This document shows, piece after piece, positions 44,294 through 51,526 of a stretch of DNA of 64,000 bases. The stretch is from Arthrobacter sp. FW305-BF8. GTDB lineage: Bacteria; Actinomycetota; Actinomycetes; Actinomycetales; Micrococcaceae. Each line of letters starts with the position of its first letter. The first letter of the stretch is position 1. Location of the stretch: contig NZ_CP084561.1 in NCBI RefSeq assembly GCF_021789315.1, positions 3,844,001 to 3,908,000 on the forward strand. The letters are read 5' to 3'. The notes below the pieces were generated by a model. That model saw only the letters and a program-made list of their open reading frames with translations, was not told where the DNA came from and did not search any database. Both the position numbers and the translations under genes were made by a program.

Positions 44294-45270
44294 TGTCATT
44301 TAACAAAACTGTCTTCCTTCCGGTCGATCCGGATGCGGCCTTCGCACTCATCACAGAGCCCGAGAGGCTCCGCCGCTGGAAAACCGTGGCGGCCAGGGTC
44401 GACCTCCGCGTCGGTGGAGACTACCGCTGGACCATCACTCCGGGCCATGCCGCAAGAGGCACCTTCACGGAAATCGAGCCCGGAAAACGCATCGTCTACA
44501 CGTGGGGCTGGGAAGGTGACGACCAGTTGCCGCCGGGCGCCTCTACCGTGACCGTGAACCTGGAAGCAGTCGACGGCGGAACGACCGTCCAACTGATCCA
44601 CGAAGGGCTGACAGCGGAGCAGGAAACTGGCCATGCTGAGGGCTGGAACCACTTCCTGGGGCGCCTGGTACTTTTGGCCACGAGCGGCGATGCCGGCCCC
44701 GACGAGTGGTCGGCAGCCCCGGACCCCATCGACGAACTCGCCAGCGCCGAAGCCTCCCTCGCCGTGGCCCAACGCGTCCTGCAGGGACTCAAGGACTCGG
44801 ACATGGACGCCCGCACACCCTGCGAGGACTTCACCGTTGACGGTCTGCTGGGCCATCTCTTCGGCTCGATTGCATCGATCGGCAAGGCTCTTGGCACTAC
44901 CGTTCCTGCCCGGCCGACGGCGTCGCCAGAAGTCCGGATCGCCGAGGCCTCGCAGATCACTCTGGAAGCGTTCCGTGTCCGCGGCCTGGAAGGAAGCCTG
45001 GACATGGGCTTCGCGGAGCTCCCCGCGACGCTGGTCGCAAGCATCCTGAACCTGGAACTGCTGGTGCACGCCTGGGACTTTGCCAAGGCCACCGGGCAAG
45101 AACTCGCGGTCTCGCCGGTCCTCTCGGACTACGTGCTGGGCCTCGCCCGGAACACCATCAGTCCCCAGATGCGGGGGGCCAGCTTCGCCGAAGAGACGCT
45201 GGTCGATGAGTCGGCGGCGAGCATGGAGCGTCTCGTCGCATTCACCGGCCGCGAGGTGGCCGGCATCTGA
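44293..45270 (+). CDS. SRPBCC (AHSA1-like) domain fused to TIGR03086-type domain
   Basis: A 325-aa two-domain protein. Residues 1-135 are an AHSA1/SRPBCC lipid-binding-type fold (VDPDAAFALITEPERLRRW, FTEIEPGKRIVYTWGW). Residues of about 150-325 are a TIGR03086/mycothiol-maleylpyruvate-isomerase-like helical domain (TPCEDFTVDGLLGHLFG, LVHAWDFAKATGQ). Domain fusion of this kind implies a shared small-molecule or mycothiol-related step; the substrate is unknown. The ATG overlaps the ArsR stop by one base. Confidence 0.9.
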   Translation: MSFNKTVFLPVDPDAAFALITEPERLRRWKTVAARVDLRVGGDYRWTITPGHAARGTFTEIEPGKRIVYTWGWEGDDQLPPGASTVTVNLEAVDGGTTVQLIHEGLTAEQETGHAEGWNHFLGRLVLLATSGDAGPDEWSAAPDPIDELASAEASLAVAQRVLQGLKDSDMDARTPCEDFTVDGLLGHLFGSIASIGKALGTTVPARPTASPEVRIAEASQITLEAFRVRGLEGSLDMGFAELPATLVASILNLELLVHAWDFAKATGQELAVSPVLSDYVLGLARNTISPQMRGASFAEETLVDESAASMERLVAFTGREVAGI

Positions 45271-45296
45271 TGCTCCGCTGGCAGAAGGAAAAGACA

Positions 45297-45734
45297 ATGG
45301 TTGACGTACTGACAGAGATTGTCATCCACCGGCCGCGCGAGGTTGTCGCCAGCTATGCTTCGGACCCTGAGAACGCTCCCGAGTGGTATACCAACATCAA
45401 GGCGGTCAATTGGGAATCCGCGCCGCCACTGAGGGTCGGATCCCGGCTGGCTTTCCGGGCTCACTTCCTGGGCCGGAACCTGGACTACGTGTACGAATTC
45501 ACCGAGCTGGACCCGGGCAAGAGGCTGGTCATGCAGACAGCGCAGGGCCCGTTCCCCATGCAGACCACCTACACCTGGGCGGACGCTGACCACTCCTCTA
45601 CCCGCATGGCACTGCGCAACACCGGCAAGCCCGCTGGATTCTCCGCGGTAATGAAGCTCGTCATGGCACCGACGATGCGCCGCGCGATGCAGAAAGACCT
45701 CGCCAAGCTGAAACAGATCCTGGAGGCTGCCTGA
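45297..45734 (+). CDS. SRPBCC family protein
   Basis: A 145-aa START/SRPBCC-fold protein (TEIVIHRPREVVASYASDPEN, FTELDPGKRLVMQT). The ATG at 45297 follows AAGGAAAAG; an ATG at 45270 in the same frame overlaps the preceding stop and is also possible. It is the third gene of the ArsR-led operon and probably binds a hydrophobic ligand. Confidence 0.88.
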   Translation: MVDVLTEIVIHRPREVVASYASDPENAPEWYTNIKAVNWESAPPLRVGSRLAFRAHFLGRNLDYVYEFTELDPGKRLVMQTAQGPFPMQTTYTWADADHSSTRMALRNTGKPAGFSAVMKLVMAPTMRRAMQKDLAKLKQILEAA

Positions 45735-46137
45735 CCACCGTGCGTACGCGCACGACACGGCCGGCCTCGAGGAATCCCTGCCCGGTTTGATTCACACCGG
45801 CGGGGAAGGCGGAAGCCGGTGCGCCACGCCTTATGAATCGGCTACTCGATCGTGAAAGCAGAAAGCCTCGCGGGGGCCAAGGCACTGGCCGACGGCCATC
45901 CATTCCTGTCCGACGGCAACGGAAAGTTCACCCTGGAGATCTTCGAGCTCGGCGAAATGTAGTCTCACGCCGAACTACCCCGCCGTCCGGGTCGACCTAT
46001 GCCCTGCCATGACAGCGGTGATTTCCAGAACGTGACCGTCCTGGGCGACGGAGAATACGGCGCTGCCCTGGCGCAGTTCTGTCCGGGAAGGCGGCAGACT
46101 TGCACTGGAGACGTACACGCGACCACAAGGAGAATCA
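45735..46137. other. Intergenic region around the YciI fragment
   Basis: 403 bp. Apart from the YciI tail at 45837-45962 nothing looks coding. The right end supplies the AAGGAG site of the HAD gene. Confidence 0.5.
45837..45962 (+). pseudogene. C-terminal fragment of a YciI-like protein
   Basis: About 41 codons reading GYSIVKAESLAGAKALADGH and then PFL, ending in FELGEM, match the typical C-terminus of YciI/DGPF-type proteins. An in-frame stop lies just upstream and no start is available, so only a tail remains. It lies between the SRPBCC operon and the HAD gene in an otherwise empty 400-bp stretch. Confidence 0.6.
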
Positions 46138-46818
46138 ATGAGCACCGCCATCTCTGTCATTGTCTTTGATGTGAACGAAACCCTGTCGGATATGTCGCCC
46201 ATGGGGGAACGCTTCAGGGAAATCGGAGCGCCAGCTGACCTGGCCAAACTCTGGTTCGCTACGCTGCTGCGTGACGGCTTCGCACTGACGGCCAGCGGAG
46301 ACAACGGATCCTTCGCCGCCATCGGAGCCGACGCGCTCCGGGGACTTCTGACCGGGGTGGAGCTTAACCGCCCTCTCGACGGGGCGGTCGAGCATGTCAT
46401 GGGCGGCATGAACGGCCTCGGGGTACATCCGGATGTTCCCGAGGGGATCAGCGCCCTGGGGGCTGCAGGGTTCCGGCTGATTACACTCACCAACGGCTCA
46501 ACCCAGATCGCAGAGAAGCTGTTCAAGGCCGCAGGGATCCGGGAGGTGTTTGAGTCGCTGCTTTCGGTCGAAGACGCGCCCGCCTGGAAGCCTGCCCGGG
46601 CCTCCTACGAATACGCCGCCGCCGCCTCCGGGGCTGATCCGGCCGGCATGCTGCTGGTCGCCGTGCATCCGTGGGACATCCACGGCGCCACCCGTGCCGG
46701 GCTCCGGACAGCGTGGCTGAACAGGACCGGGGGTAGCTACCCGGACTACTTTGAAGCTCCTGAATTCATAGTCACAGCCCTGACCGAGCTTCCCGCGGCC
46801 CTGGCAGCAGCGCACTGA
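46138..46818 (+). CDS. Haloacid dehalogenase type II (HAD hydrolase)
   Basis: A 226-aa HAD protein: motif I FDVNETLSD with nucleophile Asp10, motif II LITLTNGS near residue 119, Lys in PAWKPARASYEYAA near residue 147, and motif III-type VHPWDIHGATRAG. The DVNETL form of motif I and AWLNRTG are typical of 2-haloacid dehalogenase-like proteins. AAGGAG precedes the ATG. Substrate is unproven. Confidence 0.92.
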   Translation: MSTAISVIVFDVNETLSDMSPMGERFREIGAPADLAKLWFATLLRDGFALTASGDNGSFAAIGADALRGLLTGVELNRPLDGAVEHVMGGMNGLGVHPDVPEGISALGAAGFRLITLTNGSTQIAEKLFKAAGIREVFESLLSVEDAPAWKPARASYEYAAAASGADPAGMLLVAVHPWDIHGATRAGLRTAWLNRTGGSYPDYFEAPEFIVTALTELPAALAAAH

Positions 46819-46939
46819 CGAGGACCGGGCCCCCGCCCGACGGAAGCAGGAAGTACGGTACCCGTCCGACGCCGTGGCCGACGTCGGTCCCGTAAAGCAC
46901 CAGCCGCACAGCGAGCAGCACCTGTCCAAGCGTTCGGTA

Positions 46940-47992
46940 TCACGGAGTGAGGTCGCGGCGCCGGAACAGGTAGGCAGCGATCCCTGCTCCGGCGAGGGCA
47001 ATGGTGGTCAGGGTCAGGGCAGCTTCGGGGTCGAACGGCTCGACAGGCATCGCCGCGGAGTGCCGGAACGGGCTAACATCCTGCAGCCAGGCAGGCAGGC
47101 GCAGCAGCTCACCGAACTGACCCAGGACCAGGCCGCCGGCCAACATGGCCCACCCCAACGGAATACTCACCCTGGGCACCGCGGCGAAGGCCACCGCCGT
47201 TGCCGCGACGAAGACGGCGGCGGCCGGGACGTGCGCCAACGCGGAGCCGATCAGCAGGCCGGGCGGGCCGTTGCCCACGCCGGAGAGGGTGAGGCCGGCG
47301 GTGGCCGCGGTCCCGGCGACGGCGGCCACGACCGTGGCAGAGGCCGCGGCGAGGATCAGGTTCGCGCCAAGCCACCGGGCCCGGGAGCGGGGCGTGGCCA
47401 GGAGGAGTTCGGCCCTGCCCTCGGCTTCCTCTGTGCGGAGCCGCAGCATGGCCTGGATGCCGGCGGCAGCGGCCAGGACACCGGCGATGCCCAGCAGGGC
47501 AGCGGTGAACACATCGATGATCTCTGCCCGGGTCCCCGGGACGAGGCGAAGGATCAGCTCCCGGAGTGAGTCATTGCCGCCGATCACGTCACTGACCACG
47601 GGCCCGAGGCTCCCGGCGATGCCATCGAGCAGGGCTGCGAAGAGGCACCAGCCGATCAGGGTGGGCTGCTGTTGGCGCCACGCCAGGCCCAGGAAGGAGG
47701 CACCACCCGCGCCGGCTCGCTCCGGGCCTGCACGTTCGGGCAGCAGGCTGGCGCCCAGATCCCTGCGATTTCGGAGCACCATGACGGCAACGGCCAGGGC
47801 GGTGGCCGCTGCGGCCAGGACCAGCAGCGGCGCGGGGTCAGCGGCAGAGAAGGGCCTGGAGCGTTGGCCCCACCCGATGGGCGAGAACAGCGAAACCCAT
47901 CCGCTGGTGACCCTGGTCAGATCGGCGGTCGGCGTGCCGAAAGTCTTCACGAGCCGTGTGGCGTCAATGACCGGATCTGCTGCTGAAGTCAT
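46940..47992 (-). CDS. ABC exporter: ATPase N-terminus fused to permease C-terminal half
   Basis: A 350-aa product whose first 20 residues (VIDATRLVKTFG) are the start of an ABC ATPase, joined directly to TADLTRVTSGWVSLFSPIGW, a mid-segment of the large ABC-2 permease that normally follows such an ATPase in actinobacteria. The rest is the permease C-terminal half with six to seven helices, including SLLPERAGPER and QQPTLIGWCLFA. Walker A, the signature motif and Walker B are all missing. An in-frame deletion of most of the ATPase and the first half of the permease explains it; export function should be lost. Confidence 0.85.
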   Translation of the reverse strand: MTSAADPVIDATRLVKTFGTPTADLTRVTSGWVSLFSPIGWGQRSRPFSAADPAPLLVLAAAATALAVAVMVLRNRRDLGASLLPERAGPERAGAGGASFLGLAWRQQQPTLIGWCLFAALLDGIAGSLGPVVSDVIGGNDSLRELILRLVPGTRAEIIDVFTAALLGIAGVLAAAAGIQAMLRLRTEEAEGRAELLLATPRSRARWLGANLILAAASATVVAAVAGTAATAGLTLSGVGNGPPGLLIGSALAHVPAAAVFVAATAVAFAAVPRVSIPLGWAMLAGGLVLGQFGELLRLPAWLQDVSPFRHSAAMPVEPFDPEAALTLTTIALAGAGIAAYLFRRRDLTP

Positions 47993-48253
47993 GGCGGAGC
48001 CCGTTCCCTCGGTCCAGCAACAACGACCGAGGCGGCTGCCAGGGCGTCGGCCCGCGGGCACGACGCCCCGCGGGCCGACCAGGCTTCCCGGCTCTCCAAT
48101 CCACAGCCTACGTCCGGGGCAACCCGCCAGGGAAGAGCCGCAATACCCACGGCTCTGGCGACTCAGAGGGCAGGTGCGTTTTGCCGGTGCGGTCTCCTGG
48201 TTTGGTCCTGGAACGGCGAACGGCTAAGCGCGCTTTTTAGCTCAAATCGTCGT

Positions 48254-48556
48254 CTAGCCTTCGCATTCCTGACAGTATTGGTGCCCGTCGTGTTCCCGCG
48301 CCAATTGGGAGCGGTGACGGACCAGGAAGCAGGAGTGGCAGGTAAACTCGTCCGCGGCCTGGGGGACGATCTGAACGCTGAGTTCCTCAGCGACTATTTC
48401 GCCGCCGGGAACGCCGAGAGCGTCAGCATCGTCGGGTGCGTCGAGTTCCCGAACCACACTGAGTGCATCAGGGGCGTTGGCGGACTTTAGTGCTTCAAGG
48501 GACTTATCCTGCGTTTCCTTGACGTCGGTGCGCAGTTCATCGTAATCAGCGGTCAT
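48254..48556 (-). CDS. DUF4193 family protein
   Basis: A 100-aa actinobacterial protein. The N-terminal MTADYDELRTDVKETQDKSL is the family hallmark, an acidic middle follows, and a C-terminal zinc-ribbon has CHSC at about residue 74 and CQEC at 96. DUF4193 proteins are usually single-copy and of unknown role; this copy diverges from the usual D-x-E-x-DE pattern. Confidence 0.88.
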   Translation of the reverse strand: MTADYDELRTDVKETQDKSLEALKSANAPDALSVVRELDAPDDADALGVPGGEIVAEELSVQIVPQAADEFTCHSCFLVRHRSQLAREHDGHQYCQECEG

Positions 48557-48675
48557 GATCCATTCCTCGTTTCCCAGGGTGTCCCGTATTCAACGAATCC
48601 GCGGTGGCGCTTGTTCCCGATGTGCTTCCGAATCCGGCAGGCACCCCCGGCCTTCTGCTTTGGTAGACGGCAGTG

Positions 48676-48891
48676 TCAGTCCTGCCTCTGATCGAAACTG
48701 AATCCGCAGGCGCACCGGTAGGTGAGCAGGGCGCCGTCGTTCTTCCGGTCCTGCGATCCACCAGGTAGCGCCTGGTCTGCGATGACCAACTGCATCGCCT
48801 CTCCGCAGTGAACGTGTGTGGCCAGCATCCTCCGCAGCTGCGGATCGACTAAAAGCCTCTGGCGTGCTGCTCCCCCTAGCTGTTGTGCCAT
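48676..48891 (-). CDS. Small putative zinc-binding protein
   Basis: A 71-aa protein with HVHCGEAM near residue 27 and YRCACGFSF at the end, a possible Cys/His metal site. Its ATG overlaps the stop of the copper-storage protein gene by one base (TAATG), so it belongs to the same mRNA and may also bind copper or zinc. No family is recognised. Confidence 0.6.
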   Translation of the reverse strand: MAQQLGGAARQRLLVDPQLRRMLATHVHCGEAMQLVIADQALPGGSQDRKNDGALLTYRCACGFSFDQRQD

Positions 48892-49310
48892 TACCGGCTC
48901 ACTTCAGCCAGTGAGGCAAGGAGGTCGGCGCAGGCCTGCTCACAGCGCCGGCAGACGTCAGCGCACACCTCGCAGTGGCGGTGCATCGAGGCGTGCTGTC
49001 CGCATTCATCAGCGCAGGCCTTGCATGCGGTGCGGCAGGCCTCCAACACTGCACGGGTGACGTTGGCGTCGTAACCGGTGCGGCGGGACAGAATCTTTCC
49101 GGTGGCCGCGCAAATGTCGACGCAGTCAAGGTTGGTGCGAATGCACTTAGTGAGCTCTGCAACCATGTCCTCACTGAGGCAGGCGTCGGCGCAAGCGGTG
49201 CAGGTCTGCGCGCAGTCAAAGCACGCCTCGATGCATTCCGCGAGTTTGGCCTTATCGATACTTCCAAGGTCCTGAGGGTAGGTATCCAGCATGGATTGTG
49301 CGTGTGTCAT
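48891..49310 (-). CDS. csp: Four-helix-bundle copper storage protein (Csp/DUF326)
   Basis: A 139-aa cysteine-rich cytosolic protein: at least 17 cysteines placed along four helices in C-x3-C and C-x2-C patterns (CIEACFDCAQTCTACADACL, CRTACKACADECG, CADVCRRCEQAC). This is the Csp3 type, which stores many Cu(I) ions inside the bundle. No signal peptide, so it acts in the cytoplasm. With copB at 32549 it makes a second copper-handling locus. Confidence 0.94.
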   Translation of the reverse strand: MTHAQSMLDTYPQDLGSIDKAKLAECIEACFDCAQTCTACADACLSEDMVAELTKCIRTNLDCVDICAATGKILSRRTGYDANVTRAVLEACRTACKACADECGQHASMHRHCEVCADVCRRCEQACADLLASLAEVSR

Positions 49311-49370
49311 TGGATTCTCTTTTCCAGGTCAAAACAGCAGGCGGAGGTGTCTAAGAACGCCGAGCCGTTT

Positions 49371-49871
49371 TTATGTCCTGCTGATGGAAAGCTGAAGCAC
49401 GGTGAGGGCGGGAAGATCCGGCCCCTGCGGTACACCGCGGGAAAGACCCGCGTCGCCGGGCAGCCACTGGAGCAGGGAGGGCGGGTCCACCGCCCGTGTC
49501 CTGAGCGGGGCCGGTTCGCCGCGAGGAGCGTGCCGGCGTCCGCAGCAGTCCCGCTCCACCGACTCGGGGTCAACGACCTGGCCCGCCTGCTGGACAGCGC
49601 GGACAGCCTGGGAAGCCGACGCCGGCGCGCCACCCGGGAGGGGCAAGTCAGCCGCCGGGCGCGCCACAGTCTCAACCCATCCCGTGCCGGCTGACTGGGC
49701 GGCCACGGTTTGAAAGGGGCTTTGTCCAACGATGGCGTAGCGGCTGCCGTGGGTGTAAGAGGCGGCCCCGGCGAGGAGAAGCACCAAGAGTACCCACACG
49801 AAAGCGCTTCGCAGCGCAACGAGGCAGCGAAGCAGCCCAATCACAGACCAACCCAGCGCGGCCATCACCAC
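49371..49871 (-). CDS. Hypothetical membrane-anchored protein
   Basis: A 166-codon frame with an N-terminal helix (SAFVWVLLVLLLAGAASY) and a polar outer part with VERDCCGRRH. It lies just upstream of the copper-storage gene on the same strand. The helix argues for this frame over a competing one at 49307-49840, but the second half looks low in conservation. A loose likeness to DUF6153 (helix, then DxCCGxx) is noted. No assignment. Confidence 0.4.
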   Translation of the reverse strand: MVMAALGWSVIGLLRCLVALRSAFVWVLLVLLLAGAASYTHGSRYAIVGQSPFQTVAAQSAGTGWVETVARPAADLPLPGGAPASASQAVRAVQQAGQVVDPESVERDCCGRRHAPRGEPAPLRTRAVDPPSLLQWLPGDAGLSRGVPQGPDLPALTVLQLSISRT

Positions 49872-49940
49872 TTTCTGCTAGACAGCTTCTTATCAGCCTA
49901 GCTTCGGCTTTCCCACCAGGCGATCACACATGTATCACTT

Positions 49941-51329
49941 TTAGGCATCGACTTGCCTTCGTACAGAGTCAGTTCGCTTCCAGCCGCCAAAGCGCACGTG
50001 GCGGCGGTAAAGGCAACGGCACGAGGGAAACGGAACGGGCACTCGTGCGGATGTCGGTCGGGGCTTACTTTGCGATCCTGCCCACGATCTGGCGGGCCAC
50101 CAGCCGGTCGATTCCAGGCAGATGGGTGGCCCGAATGATCCACCGGCGCAGGAGCCGCTGTGACCGGTTTCGGGGAGGAACGATGATGCAGTGCGCCTCC
50201 CGGCGGCCTTCGCTTCCTCCACCACGGGTCTCCAGCGCCGTTCGAATTCAGCGAGGGCTGAACTGATCCCTTCAGGTGAGGCCACGGGTGCCAGGACGTC
50301 CCCCAGCAGCGCAGCACCTGCGATGGCGAGTGAGCCGCCCTGGCCCGCGAGGAGGGACACGGCCCCGCAGGCGTCCCCCACAAGAACCGTCCGCCCCTTC
50401 TGCCAGCCTGGCATGATAATCTGCGCGACGACATCGTCGTACGGGTGCTCGGGGCACAGTTCCAGGACACGGTCGATCCCCTCGCCAAGTCCGGCGAACT
50501 CGCCGCGCAGCCGCTCCCGCGGACTCCCGGACGGAAAATACCCTGTCGCGCCTGCGGCATCCCGGTAGACCATGAAGGCCGCTACCTTGTCCGAGCGGAG
50601 ACTGTAGAGCCCGGCTGCCCGGTCGATGCTGTCGGTAAGAACGAACCGGTTCCGGAAGCGGGCATTCAGGAGCGGTTCGGTCACGATAAAGGCCGCAGCA
50701 CGCATGCCCAGACGGCGAAGGAACTCCTCCTCGGGACCGAACACCCGGGCACGCACCGCGGAATGGATGCCGTCGGCGCCGACGAGCACGTCCGCGTCGA
50801 GCGTGCCGCCCGGCGGATCTCCGACGGCGACCCTCACGCCGTCGCCATCCGTCCATACCCGGGAAACCTGCGCCCCGTAGCGGACCAGCACCCGGCCCGG
50901 AGCCACATCGTCGAGGGCGGCGAGGGCTGCTCGCTCCATATCAGGGCGCAGCAGGCTCAGGACCTTCCCGCCGGCAAGCCGGGCGAACCGGTCGTAGTCG
51001 AGGCTGGATGTGGGGCGTCCCGTTGCATCGACATACTCGGCTGCCTCGACGTGGTATGCCACCGCTGCGAGCCGCGGGTAGAGTCCGATCCTTTCCGACG
51101 CCTCCACTCCCGGACCAAAGAAGTCCATCATGTAGCCATCGGGGCGCGAACCGGACGATTTCTCGAGAAGCTCGACGTCCCAGCCGGCCAAACCGAGCTG
51201 GCGGGCCGCAACGAGACCCGCAATGCCAGCCCCGACAACCACAGCCTTCCTGTCCTGCCTCCAACGAACCGGATCAGCCGGCGGGACAGACCCGGCCGGG
51301 AGCGCAGGGATCGGCATCCGCTGGCTCAT
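49941..51329 (-). CDS. FAD-dependent monooxygenase with frameshifted C-terminus
   Basis: A class A flavin monooxygenase of 462 aa as read. GAGIAGLVAARQLGLAGWDV near residue 32 binds FAD, DADVLVGADGIHSAVR near residue 178 is the DG motif and GRTVLVGDACGAV near residue 312 is the GD motif. After EEAKAAGRR the frame departs: in the next frame (stop at 50065) the usual ending appears, with RLLRRWIIRATHLPGIDRLV. A one- or two-base indel near 50175 is indicated. The catalytic part is intact, so activity is possible. The substrate is unknown. Confidence 0.85.
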   Translation of the reverse strand: MSQRMPIPALPAGSVPPADPVRWRQDRKAVVVGAGIAGLVAARQLGLAGWDVELLEKSSGSRPDGYMMDFFGPGVEASERIGLYPRLAAVAYHVEAAEYVDATGRPTSSLDYDRFARLAGGKVLSLLRPDMERAALAALDDVAPGRVLVRYGAQVSRVWTDGDGVRVAVGDPPGGTLDADVLVGADGIHSAVRARVFGPEEEFLRRLGMRAAAFIVTEPLLNARFRNRFVLTDSIDRAAGLYSLRSDKVAAFMVYRDAAGATGYFPSGSPRERLRGEFAGLGEGIDRVLELCPEHPYDDVVAQIIMPGWQKGRTVLVGDACGAVSLLAGQGGSLAIAGAALLGDVLAPVASPEGISSALAEFERRWRPVVEEAKAAGRRTASSFLPETGHSGSCAGGSFGPPICLESTGWWPARSWAGSQSKPRPTSARVPVPFPSCRCLYRRHVRFGGWKRTDSVRRQVDA

Positions 51330-51383
51330 TCTTTACGCTCTTCCCGCGCACTGTCCGGGTTTTGCAGCTCGTCGATTTGCCAC

Positions 51384-51418
51384 AAAGGGCCGCTAAGGAG
51401 GCTTCGAAGCGGCCCTTT
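51384..51418 (+). terminator. Orphan hairpin with T run
   Basis: AAAGGGCCGCT and AGCGGCCCTTT form an 11-bp stem followed by T residues on the plus strand. It lies between two divergent genes, where no transcript should end. The loop contains AAGGAGG, a perfect Shine-Dalgarno sequence. It could end a short RNA or be a relic of a deleted gene. Confidence 0.6.
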
Positions 51419-51526
51419 TCGGTAAAGGTACGGCACTGACGACCCCGTCAGCGGCCCTAACTGCTGGTCAGTGGGGCAGCGGTGTGTGGAAGAATCGAGT
51501 AGCCCTTTGAAAGGAGCCCTCCACCC

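Noticed and set aside
46874..47569. Plus-strand frame opposite the ABC fusion gene
   Set aside because: Low complexity Gln/Gly/Arg composition typical of antisense frames.
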